From Deltaproteobacteria bacterium (GTDB lineage Bacteria; Desulfobacterota; Binatia; Binatales; Binataceae), in contig JAJYMR010000244.1 in NCBI GenBank assembly GCA_021786815.1, forward strand, positions 1 through 17,189: 17,189 bases of DNA, in the 5' to 3' direction. Of this stretch, positions 6,933 through 14,040 are shown in pieces. A program made the translations under genes and the position numbers. The number at the start of each line of letters is the position of its first letter. Within the stretch, counting starts at the first letter, position 1. Under the pieces are notes generated by a model. The model worked only from the letters and a program-made list of their open reading frames with translations. It was not told the DNA's origin and ran no database searches.

Positions 6933-8284
6933 CGCGTGTCTTTGCCGATTACGTGGTCAAGATGACCTGCGACCGGATTCCGGAGCCGGTGCGGAAAATC
7001 GCCCGCCGTGCGTTGATCGATACGATCGGATGCGCGATTGCGGGCAGTGTCGAACCCGCCGCGCGTATCGCCTCGAAGCTCGCGCGTGAGGATGGCGGAC
7101 GTCCGGCCGCAACCGTGCTCGCACCAGCCGACGGCGCGGGCCTCAAGCTTCCGCCGCAGGCTGCCGCGATGGTGAACGCGATCGCCGGCCACGCGCTCGA
7201 CTACGACGACGTGAACACCGTAGGGCATCCGAGCGTCCCGGTCGTTTTCGCCGCGATGGCGTCGGTGGAGGATGAGGGTGGCGACGGGCGCGATCTTCTG
7301 ACCGCGTATGTGACCGGCGTCGAGGTCGAGACGAAAATCATGCGCGCCTTCGGCGAAAGCCATTACCTGCTCGGATGGCATTCGACGTCCACGCTGGGCG
7401 TGCTCGGAGCCGCGGCGGCTGCCGCCAAAGCGTACCGTCTCGATGCCGAGGAGACCGCGCGCGCCTTTGGTATCGCGGCTTCGCAGGCCTCGGGGCTCAG
7501 GCGCAACTTCGGCACGATGACCAAGCCGTTCCATCCGGGTCACGCGGCATGGTCGGGCGTAACCGCGGTCAGGCTCGCACGCGCGGGCTTCACCGCCGAT
7601 CCGGCGATTCTGGAATCTCCGCTGGGATATTTCGCAGTTTACGCCGCGGGCCCGTGCGAGCCGGAAAAAGCGGTCGCAAACATGGAAGGATGGACGCTCG
7701 AGCGTCCGGGCCTCAGCGTGAAGAAATATCCGTGTTGCTATTGCACGCACGCGAGTCTCGACGCAGCGCTCTCGCTTGCGCAGCGCTTCGATCTGCGCGC
7801 CGCTGATATCGCGTCGGTTCGCGCGGAACTCAGCCCGTTTTTCCTTTCGCCCCTGATTCACCATCGCCCGAAAACCGGCCTCGAAGGCAAGTTCAGCCTC
7901 GAATACGCCCTCGCCGCGGCGTTTCTCGACCGAAAAGTCGTTCTCGCGACGTTCACGGACGAGATGGTCCGGCGGCCCGAGGCGCGTGCACTGCTTGAAA
8001 AGGTAACGCCCGCAAAGCACGACGTCGCGGTCGAGGAGGGAACTCGCGCCACGTTCGCCCGCCTCACCGTCGAGCGGAGGGACGGCGGACGCCTCGTTGA
8101 GGAAGTCGCCGAACCGCGCGGAACGTCGGCGAATCCGCTTGGCGACGACGAAATTGCGGACAAATTCGCCGACTGCTTCGGCTTCGCAGGCCGCACGGAC
8201 AAAGCCGCCGGCCAGGCGCTCGAGATGCTCTGGAACGTCGAGCGGCTCGACAGGCTCGATCGCCTGAGTGCTCTGCTCGGTTGA
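6923..8284 (+). CDS. MmgE/PrpD family protein
   Basis: A 453-residue protein of the MmgE/PrpD superfamily, which includes 2-methylcitrate dehydratase, cis-aconitate decarboxylase and iminodisuccinate epimerase. The length is typical. Family landmarks: a GHALDYDD block (H90, D93, D95, D96) followed by H102-P-S, the K201-P-F-H-P-G-H segment, and K267-K-Y-P-C-C ending at T275-H276. All map onto the active-site regions of the family. The ATG at 6923 has GAGGAA (6912-6917) five bases upstream. It is 61 bases ahead of a tightly overlapping acyl-CoA operon, so it probably makes or converts the small acid that the operon uses. A role producing itaconate-like acids by decarboxylation is one option; dehydration or epimerisation of a hydroxy-acid is another. 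The sequence does not decide. Confidence 0.9.
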   Translation: MDITRVFADYVVKMTCDRIPEPVRKIARRALIDTIGCAIAGSVEPAARIASKLAREDGGRPAATVLAPADGAGLKLPPQAAAMVNAIAGHALDYDDVNTVGHPSVPVVFAAMASVEDEGGDGRDLLTAYVTGVEVETKIMRAFGESHYLLGWHSTSTLGVLGAAAAAAKAYRLDAEETARAFGIAASQASGLRRNFGTMTKPFHPGHAAWSGVTAVRLARAGFTADPAILESPLGYFAVYAAGPCEPEKAVANMEGWTLERPGLSVKKYPCCYCTHASLDAALSLAQRFDLRAADIASVRAELSPFFLSPLIHHRPKTGLEGKFSLEYALAAAFLDRKVVLATFTDEMVRRPEARALLEKVTPAKHDVAVEEGTRATFARLTVERRDGGRLVEEVAEPRGTSANPLGDDEIADKFADCFGFAGRTDKAAGQALEMLWNVERLDRLDRLSALLG

Positions 8285-8345
8285 CCGAAGAAGCGCCGCG
8301 ACATGAATCGTTGAAAGATGAAACACGAATCGGAGTGGACGCAAG

Positions 8346-8837
8346 ATGAATGAAGAACTCCGGGCGCGCGCCAGGAAGCTCCCCAAGGGGCACTGCTATG
8401 AGGATTTCGAGCCGGGCCGCGTCTTCGAGCATCACTGGGGCAGAACCATCAACGAGGGCGACAACAGCCTGTTCAGCACGCTGACGCTCTCCTACAACCC
8501 GCTCTACTTCAACGCCAACTATGCCCGCAGCCACGGGCATGGCGGCGTGGTCGTAAACCCGATGCTGGTTTTCCTGGTGGTCTTCGGGCTTTCGGTCGAG
8601 GACCTGAGCGAAGGCGGCGGGCTCTTTCTCGGCGTTGACGCTCTCACCTTTCACAAGCCGGTTTCTGCCGGCGAGACGCTGGTCGCGCGCAGCACGGTCG
8701 TTGACCGGCGCGAATCGACGAGCCGCCCGGAGAGCGGAATCGTGACCTGGCATACCGAGGGTTTCAACGGCGGCGGCGAACTCGTGATCGATTTTCGCCG
8801 CACCAACTTCGTGAACAAGCGAGGCCCGGCCCGATGA
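8346..8837 (+). CDS. MaoC-like hot-dog protein, variant catalytic motif
   Basis: A 163-residue single hot-dog-fold protein of the MaoC/enoyl-CoA hydratase type. The canonical hydratase signature D-x-N-P-x-H appears as S49-Y50-N51-P52-L53-Y54, so both catalytic positions (Asp and His) are replaced, although the Asn-Pro turn is kept. The region before it (HHWGRTINEGDNSLFSTLT) and the later FHKPVSAGETL strand are ordinary for the family. The ATG at 8346 has GGAGTGG (8332-8338) seven bases upstream. Its stop overlaps the acyl-CoA dehydrogenase start (ATGA). A second MaoC gene lies right after the dehydrogenase, so the two may pair as a heterodimer in which this one is the structural or substrate-binding half. 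That partnership is inferred. Confidence 0.85.
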   Translation: MNEELRARARKLPKGHCYEDFEPGRVFEHHWGRTINEGDNSLFSTLTLSYNPLYFNANYARSHGHGGVVVNPMLVFLVVFGLSVEDLSEGGGLFLGVDALTFHKPVSAGETLVARSTVVDRRESTSRPESGIVTWHTEGFNGGGELVIDFRRTNFVNKRGPAR

Positions 8838-10000
8838 GCCACATGACTGAAGAACGCCTGATGATCCAGCAGACCGCGCACGACTTCGCGATGAAGGAAG
8901 TGTTGCCGGTCGCCAACCAGCTCGATCCGGTCCAGGGCGACATCCCGATGGAGCTTCGGCGCAAGATGGCCGAACTGGGCTACTTCGGGATCCTGATTCC
9001 GGAGGAATACGGCGGTCTCGGGCTCGGAGTGTTCGAGTACGCGCTCGTCACCGAGGAACTGGCGCGGGCGTGGATGAGCGTCGCGAGCATAATCGCGCGC
9101 GGCAACGGCCTTGGCGGCGGTTTCACCGAGGAACAGCGGCGCGAGTATCTGCCGCGGATGGCGCGGGGTGAATTTCTCGGCGCGTTTTCCTTGAGCGAGC
9201 CCGACGCCGGCTCCGACGTCGCGAACATCTCGTGCCGCGCGACGCGCGACGGCGACGAATGGGTCATCAATGGCACCAAGACCTGGTGCACGTTCGCCGA
9301 CGGCGCCGACTTCATCATCGTGTTCGCGCGCAGCGAGCCGCCCGATCCCGAACGGCGATACGCGGGAATCAGCCGCTTCCTCGTGCTCAAGGAGCGCGGC
9401 AAGTTCCCGCCCGGCCTGACAGGCACCCCGATCCGCAAGATCGGCTACTTCGGATGGAAGACTTGGGAACTGCACTTCGACGGCCTGCGCCTGCCCGCTT
9501 CGGCGCTGCTCGGCGGCAGCGGGACGGGATTTCGCAGCGCCATGAGCGGGCTTGAAGTGGCGCGGGTGCACACCGCCGCGCGTGCGATCGGGCTTGCCCG
9601 CGGGGGACTCGAAGACGCGCTGACGTATGCGCATCGGCGCGTCCAGTTCGGGCGCGAGATCGGAGAGTTCCAGGCGATACGATTCAAGCTCGCCGAAATG
9701 GCGACCGAGATAGAGGCCGCGCGCCAGTTGATGTATCACGTCGCGACCGAAGCTGACGGCCGGCGCCGATGCGACAAGGAAGCGGCGATGGTGAAGTGGT
9801 TCGCAACCGAGATGGCCGAGCGCGTAACCAGCCAGGCGCTGCAGATTCACGGCGGCTACGGCTATACGAAGGACTTCCCGCTCGAACGCTACTGGCGCGA
9901 CGCGCGTCTTACCAAGATTTTCGAAGGCACCTCGGAGATCCAGCTCCGCATCATCTCCGACCATCTGCTGGGCCGACCCGCAAAAGGAGGCAAGCGATGA
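8834..10000 (+). CDS. Acyl-CoA dehydrogenase
   Basis: A 388-residue FAD acyl-CoA dehydrogenase, normal length. It has the N-terminal helical domain with GYFGILIPEEYGGLG, the mid-domain SEPDAGSD flavin/substrate loop (around residues 120-128), the RRVQFGREIGEFQ segment, IHGGYGYTKDFPLER, and a C-terminal IFEGTSEIQ motif whose E364 matches the catalytic base of the short/medium-chain type. It oxidises an acyl-CoA to the 2,3-enoyl-CoA and passes electrons to ETF. The ATG (8834) overlaps the MaoC stop by four bases; a second ATG lies three codons in. Between two MaoC genes and before a CoA transferase and CitE-like lyase, a branched dicarboxyl-CoA (methylsuccinyl-CoA-like) is a reasonable substrate guess, but isovaleryl- or other short acyl-CoAs are not excluded. 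Confidence 0.95.
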   Translation: MSHMTEERLMIQQTAHDFAMKEVLPVANQLDPVQGDIPMELRRKMAELGYFGILIPEEYGGLGLGVFEYALVTEELARAWMSVASIIARGNGLGGGFTEEQRREYLPRMARGEFLGAFSLSEPDAGSDVANISCRATRDGDEWVINGTKTWCTFADGADFIIVFARSEPPDPERRYAGISRFLVLKERGKFPPGLTGTPIRKIGYFGWKTWELHFDGLRLPASALLGGSGTGFRSAMSGLEVARVHTAARAIGLARGGLEDALTYAHRRVQFGREIGEFQAIRFKLAEMATEIEAARQLMYHVATEADGRRRCDKEAAMVKWFATEMAERVTSQALQIHGGYGYTKDFPLERYWRDARLTKIFEGTSEIQLRIISDHLLGRPAKGGKR

Positions 10001-10482
10001 AGCCGCGGTTTGAGACGCTCACCGGAAACGCCAATTACTTCGAGGATTTCAAAGTCGGCGACGTGTACGAGCACGCGCGCGGCAAGACCGTCGGCGAAAT
10101 CGACAACGTGCTTATCACGAACCTCGTGATGAACACGGCGCAGGGCCATTTCAACGAGCATCTGATGGAGCGCTCGCCCTTCAAGCATCGCATTACATTC
10201 GGCGGCGTGACCGCGGCGCTGGTGATCGGGCTTGCGATGCAGGACACGGGCGAGAACGCAATCATGGAACTGGGGCTCGACAAGGTGCGCTTCAAGACGC
10301 CGGTCCTTCACGGCGACACGCTCTACGCGTTCACCGAAGTGCTCGAAAAGCGCGACGTGGCCCGGCCTGACGCGGGCGAAATCGTGTTTCGCCACTGGGG
10401 CCTCAACCATCGCGACGAGGTCGTGTGCGAAGCCGAGCGCCGCGTGCTCGTCAAGCGCCGCGCCGTGAAGGAGAGCGTGTGA
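9997..10482 (+). CDS. MaoC-like hydratase half, Asn in place of catalytic Asp
   Basis: A 161-residue hot-dog protein. The hydratase signature maps to N46-T-A-Q-G-H51: the His is present but Asp is replaced by Asn. An NTAQ-x-H-type motif is, as I recall, found in mesaconyl-CoA hydratase-like proteins, which supports a C5-dicarboxyl-CoA role; this should be checked by alignment. The later part has the usual K-T-P-V-L-H-G-D-T-L strand and ends near RRVLVKRR. The ATG at 9997 was chosen because AAAAGGAGG (9982-9990) is six bases upstream and it overlaps the dehydrogenase stop as ATGA; the same frame is open upstream but that is out-of-frame dehydrogenase sequence. Its stop overlaps the CoA-transferase GTG start (GTGA). 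Likely partner: the MaoC protein at 8346-8837. Confidence 0.87.
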   Translation: MKPRFETLTGNANYFEDFKVGDVYEHARGKTVGEIDNVLITNLVMNTAQGHFNEHLMERSPFKHRITFGGVTAALVIGLAMQDTGENAIMELGLDKVRFKTPVLHGDTLYAFTEVLEKRDVARPDAGEIVFRHWGLNHRDEVVCEAERRVLVKRRAVKESV

Positions 10483-11768
10483 AGACCGCGCAAAACGGCG
10501 GCGCCTTGACGGGGCTCAAGGTAATCGACCTGACGCAGGCGCTGGCCGGTCCGTATTGCACGATGATCCTCGCCGACCTCGGTGCCGACGTGCTCAAGGT
10601 CGAGTCGCTCGGCGGCGACATGACGCGCAAGGTGGGGCCCTACCCCGCCGACGATCACCTGCGCGTCTTCGGCGCGTACTTCCAGAGCGTGAACCGCAAC
10701 AAGCGCAGTATCGCGGTGGACCTCAAGCGCGAGCAGGGGCGCGAGATCGTAAAGCGGCTCGTGCGCGATGCCGATGTACTGGTTGAGAATTTCCGCGCGG
10801 GCGTGATGGATCGGCTGGGGCTCTCCTACGAGATGCTTCGCGAGATCAATCCAAAGCTCGTGTATGCCACGGTGCGCGGCTTCGGCGATCCGCGCGGCGG
10901 CAAAAGCCCGTACGCCGACTGGCCCGCCTTCGACGTCGTGGCGCAGGCGATGGGCGGGTTGATGGGGATCACGGGTCTTGCGCCGGACCGTCCGACCAAG
11001 GTCGGCGCGGGCGTGGGCGATATCGTGCCCGCGATGTTCCTCGCGCTGGGAGTGCTCGCCGCCGTACGGCACGCCGAGCGCACGGGACAGGGCCAGTTCG
11101 TCGACGTCGCGATGTACGACGGCGTGCTCGCCGTGTGCGAAAGAATCGTTTACCAGTACTCGTACTTCGGCGATGTTCCAAAGCCCGAGGGCAACGGCGT
11201 CTCGTTTCTCTGCCCGTTCGACGTGTTCGAGGCGGCCGACGGATGGATCGCGATCGCCGCGCCGGGCGACAACCATTGGAAAATCCTGTGCGAGGCGATC
11301 GGAAGACCCGAATTGGGTGACGATCCGCGCTACGTGACGAATCCTCAGCGCGTGCGCCGCGCAGAAGAGGTGCGCGCGCTCCTGCGCGAATGGACCAGCG
11401 TGCGCACCAAGCGGCAAATCGCCGAAGCGCTCGGCGGCAAGGTTCCGTGCGGCCCGGTCAATACCGTGAAGGACATTTTCGAGGACGAGCATCCCGCAAG
11501 GCGCGGCATGCTCGTGCCGATCGACCATCCCGGAATCGAGCGCAAGGTCGCTATCGCCGCCTCGCCGATCAAGATGTCCTCCACGCCGGCGGCCGTGCGC
11601 AGCCGCGCGCCGCTTCTCGGCGAGGACACCGACGCGGTGCTGTCGGAACTTGGCTACCGGCGTGAAGAGATCGAATCGCTCGCGAGCGCGGGCGTGATTC
11701 ATCACGAATCCGCCGCGGCCTTGTCGCCGGGCGGAAATCCGGCCAACGAGAAGGAGAGTAAACAATGA
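10479..11768 (+). CDS. Class III (CaiB/BaiF) CoA transferase
   Basis: A 429-residue class III CoA transferase. The N-terminus has the family block GLKVIDLTQALAGPYCT and ADLGADVLKVE, then NRNKRSIAVDLK, and the catalytic aspartate is D181 in a GAGVGDIVPAM context, followed by the R-T-G-Q-G-Q-F-V-D-V-A-M-Y-D strand. These enzymes swap CoA between carboxylic acids through an aspartyl-CoA anhydride. The GTG at 10479 is the start: AAGGAG (10468-10473) is five bases upstream and GTGA overlaps the MaoC stop. An earlier in-frame ATG at 10425 would fall inside the MaoC gene. The stop overlaps the lyase start. In this operon it probably activates a free dicarboxylic acid using a donor such as succinyl-CoA, as itaconate or mesaconate CoA transferases do; the substrate is inferred. 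Confidence 0.93.
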   Translation: MKTAQNGGALTGLKVIDLTQALAGPYCTMILADLGADVLKVESLGGDMTRKVGPYPADDHLRVFGAYFQSVNRNKRSIAVDLKREQGREIVKRLVRDADVLVENFRAGVMDRLGLSYEMLREINPKLVYATVRGFGDPRGGKSPYADWPAFDVVAQAMGGLMGITGLAPDRPTKVGAGVGDIVPAMFLALGVLAAVRHAERTGQGQFVDVAMYDGVLAVCERIVYQYSYFGDVPKPEGNGVSFLCPFDVFEAADGWIAIAAPGDNHWKILCEAIGRPELGDDPRYVTNPQRVRRAEEVRALLREWTSVRTKRQIAEALGGKVPCGPVNTVKDIFEDEHPARRGMLVPIDHPGIERKVAIAASPIKMSSTPAAVRSRAPLLGEDTDAVLSELGYRREEIESLASAGVIHHESAAALSPGGNPANEKESKQ

Positions 11769-12667
11769 TGCGGCTTCGACGCTCTGAACTGTCCACGCCC
11801 GCCAGCAGCGAGAAAATGATCGAGAAGGCCGCCGCGAGCGACGCCGACCTCGTGTTCCTCGATCTCGAGGACTCGGTCGCGCCGAAGGAGAAGCGCGGCG
11901 CGCGTGGCAAGGTTATCGAAGGGTTGCGCAAACTCGACTGGGGAAAGAAAACGCGCGCGGTCCGAATCAACAACATCGAGACCGAGTACGCCTACGAGGA
12001 CATAATCGAGATCGTCGAAAAAGCGGGCGAATACCTCGACCTGATCATCATCCCGAAGGTCAAGGCCGCGCGCGACGTATGGTGGGTTGACACGCTGCTC
12101 ACCCAGATCGAGACCAAGCTCAAGCTCACGCGCAAAATCGCGCTGGAATGCCTTATCGAAGAAGTCGAGGCGCTGATCAACGCCGAGGAGATCGCGCGCT
12201 CGAGCCCGCGCCTTGAGGCGCTCATCTTCGGCCCCGGCGATTTCTCCGCCTCGCAGGGAATCAGGATGAGCGCGATCGGGGCGCTGCCCGGCGGCTATCC
12301 AGGCGACATGTGGCATTACGCGCGCAACAAGATCGTGGTCGCCGCGCGCGCGGCGGGAATCGAGGCGGTTGACGGTCCTTACGCGGATTTCAGAAATTCC
12401 GATGGATACCGGGTGGAAGCCACGCGGGCGAGCGTGCTCGGTTTCGTCGGCAAATGGGCGATCCATCCAAGCCAGATCGCAATCGCAAACGAAGTCTATT
12501 CGCCCACTGAGAAGGAAGTCGAGCGCGCGCGCAAGCTGGCCAAGGCCTACGCCGAGGCCGAGGCGCAGGGACTCGGCGCCGTCGCGATCGAGGGCGTGAT
12601 GGTCGATGCGGCCTCGGTCCGGATCCTGCGCAACGTAATCGTCAAGGCGGACCTGATCGGGATGTGA
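11765..12667 (+). CDS. CitE-like HpcH/HpaI family acyl-CoA lyase
   Basis: A 300-residue protein of the citrate-lyase-beta/HpcH-HpaI group, which includes citramalyl-CoA, malyl-CoA and beta-methylmalyl-CoA lyases. Landmarks: VFLDLEDSVAP with EK following, R67-I-N-N, I-I-P-K-V, E128 in a LECLIEE strand, D159 in FGPGDFSASQG (E128 and D159 are the usual divalent-metal ligands), a D-G-P-Y-A-D segment, and GKWAIHPSQI near the C-terminus. It should cleave a hydroxyacyl-CoA to an acyl-CoA plus a keto- or aldehyde-acid. The ATG at 11765 overlaps the CoA-transferase stop (ATGATG; the next codon is also ATG), with AAGGAGAG (11751-11758) six bases upstream. As the last step of the overlapping operon it fits citramalyl-CoA or beta-methylmalyl-CoA cleavage; a hydroxymethylglutaryl-CoA-type substrate is a further possibility. 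Confidence 0.92.
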   Translation: MMRLRRSELSTPASSEKMIEKAAASDADLVFLDLEDSVAPKEKRGARGKVIEGLRKLDWGKKTRAVRINNIETEYAYEDIIEIVEKAGEYLDLIIIPKVKAARDVWWVDTLLTQIETKLKLTRKIALECLIEEVEALINAEEIARSSPRLEALIFGPGDFSASQGIRMSAIGALPGGYPGDMWHYARNKIVVAARAAGIEAVDGPYADFRNSDGYRVEATRASVLGFVGKWAIHPSQIAIANEVYSPTEKEVERARKLAKAYAEAEAQGLGAVAIEGVMVDAASVRILRNVIVKADLIGM

Positions 12668-12710
12668 CGGCGCACGGATTGCATCGACGCCCCACGGGAG
12701 GACTTTGGCG

Positions 12711-13187
12711 ATGGCGCTTAAGATTACGTCTCCAGCGTTCAGGCATAACGGTGCGATCCCGGCGCGCTGCACGTGCGACGGCCAGGACGTCTCTCCGCCG
12801 CTCGAATGGAGCGGCGTTCCCGCCGGTGCGAAAAGCCTCGCGCTTGTGGTTGACGATCCCGACGCGCCCGACCCTGCCGCGCCGAAGATGGTCTGGGTTC
12901 ATTGGGTGCTGTGCAACCTTCCGCCCGACGCCGACGGTCTCGCCGAGGGCGTAAAGCCGAATCAGCTTCCGCACGGCACCGTCGAGGGGTTGAACGACTG
13001 GCGTCGCACGGGTTACGGCGGCCCGTGCCCACCAATCGGACGGCATCGCTATTTTTTCAAGCTCTACGCGTTGGACGCCGCATTGACGGGCGTGAAGCGT
13101 CCGACCAAGACCGATCTTGAGAAGGCGATGCACGGCCATATCGTGGCCGAGACCCAATTGGTCGGCACCTATCAACGCGGAAAATAG
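12711..13187 (+). CDS. YbhB/YbcL family PEBP-like protein
   Basis: A 158-residue phosphatidylethanolamine-binding-protein-like (Raf-kinase-inhibitor-like) protein, complete. Family marks: CTCDGQDVSPPLEW, LALVVDDPDAP, a V-H-W-V-L-C-N-L-P stretch, then GYGGPCPP and HRYFFKLYALD, which together form the anion-binding pocket. No signal peptide, so probably cytoplasmic. The function of the bacterial family is largely unknown. The ATG at 12711 was preferred over an in-frame TTG at 12705 because GGGAGGA (12696-12702) lies eight bases before it. It follows the lyase by 43 bases and is likely the last gene of the operon, but nothing links it chemically to the pathway. Confidence 0.93.
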   Translation: MALKITSPAFRHNGAIPARCTCDGQDVSPPLEWSGVPAGAKSLALVVDDPDAPDPAAPKMVWVHWVLCNLPPDADGLAEGVKPNQLPHGTVEGLNDWRRTGYGGPCPPIGRHRYFFKLYALDAALTGVKRPTKTDLEKAMHGHIVAETQLVGTYQRGK

Positions 13188-13192
13188 CGCTT

Positions 13193-13206
13193 CGCCCACG
13201 TGGGCG
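13193..13206. promoter_or_regulatory. 14-bp perfect palindrome after the PEBP gene
   Basis: CGCCCACGTGGGCG is identical on both strands and begins six bases after the PEBP stop codon. No T-run follows, so it is not a standard intrinsic terminator. It could be a dimeric regulator site for the downstream membrane-protein gene (starts 13363) or a Rho-independent-like hairpin of weak type. Confidence 0.35.
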
Positions 13207-13362
13207 GTCGTTCGGGTCATCGTGTTTCCGTAGGAAGCAGGATGGCTCCTATCGCAGCATCGTGAGCCGCGCAACCATCAATTTTTTCGACGCGGTACAT
13301 GACTTGCACTTATCGTGTTTCGGGAACCCAACGCACGCTCGGATTCATAAAGGAGGCGTGCC

Positions 13363-13938
13363 ATGAACAATTCCACGAAACGCGTGATGCTCGATGGCGC
13401 TATCGGCGGGCTTTTCGGTGCAGCGGCAATCATGGCCTGGACGGCGCTGGTTGCCGCCGCAACGGGAAATCTCGCCGCTTTTCACGGCGTCTTCTTCTCG
13501 GCGTATCTGCCGCTTCATTTCGCTGCCTTTGCGGCGATCGGTGCGGTTGGAGGCCTGCTGCTGACCGAGGGGAAGTGGGATACGGCATTGCTCCCGCCGG
13601 TCGCAATCTTCGTCGTTGCGATGAGCGTATTCTTTATAACGCTCGTAATGATCCTCGGCCCTGCGGAGAGCGTCGCGATGCCGTGGTGGAACGCGATAAT
13701 CGGCGATTTCGTCGCGACCGCAACGCTGTACGGCGTCCTGCTCGGACGTCATCCGCGGCTTGCCGCGGATTTTCGCGAGGCGTGGCGCGGAGTGATCGGC
13801 GTACAGACCGAGGTCGTCTGTCCCGAGACCCACGCCGCCGCGGCAATCAGGGTCGACCCAATGCGCGGAACGATCCAGACCTGCTCGCGATGGCCGCGAT
13901 GCTACGATTGCGCGCGTAACTGCGCAGGCAGGAGCTAG
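13363..13938 (+). CDS. Four-helix membrane protein with cysteine-rich C-terminal tail
   Basis: A 191-residue protein that I do not recognise as a named family. Four hydrophobic segments are visible at about residues 10-32, 46-68, 76-98 and 107-127, so it is an inner-membrane protein. After the last helix the soluble tail has C153-P, then C174-S-R-W-P, C180, C183 and C187, a spacing that could bind a metal (zinc or Fe-S). A C-P...C-S-R-W-P...D-C...C pattern recurs, as I recall, in uncharacterised proteins of delta-proteobacterial-type genomes. The start ATG has a strong ribosome site AAAGGAGG (13349-13356) six bases upstream. It stands alone between the PEBP gene (175 bases away) and a convergent CoA transferase. 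The tail is presumably cytoplasmic if both ends are inside, given four helices. Confidence 0.8.
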   Translation: MNNSTKRVMLDGAIGGLFGAAAIMAWTALVAAATGNLAAFHGVFFSAYLPLHFAAFAAIGAVGGLLLTEGKWDTALLPPVAIFVVAMSVFFITLVMILGPAESVAMPWWNAIIGDFVATATLYGVLLGRHPRLAADFREAWRGVIGVQTEVVCPETHAAAAIRVDPMRGTIQTCSRWPRCYDCARNCAGRS

Positions 13939-13986
13939 CGCCCGACAGCGAGCGAAGCTTTTCCACGCCGTCACATAAGCGAGCGG

Positions 13987-14009
13987 CGCTCCGGCTCAGG
14001 GCCGGGGCG
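13987..14009. terminator. Hairpin between convergent genes
   Basis: CGCTCCGGC pairs with GCCGGGGCG (nine pairs, one G-T) across a TCAGG loop. It sits in the 102-base gap between the membrane-protein gene and the oppositely oriented CoA-transferase gene, where a shared terminator is expected. Neither strand has a T-tract after the stem, so its strength is uncertain. Confidence 0.4.
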
Positions 14010-14040
14010 GCGCCGGCGGCGTGAAGCTAGGATATTGCGC

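Noticed and set aside
6863..8386. 507-codon minus-strand frame opposite the MmgE/PrpD gene
   Set aside because: Mirror of the codon bias of a well supported gene; no recognisable domain and no ribosome site.
8651..11765. Long minus-strand frames (437 and 480 codons) opposite the dehydrogenase and CoA transferase
   Set aside because: Same antisense effect; the plus-strand genes carry catalytic motifs and 4-base overlaps.
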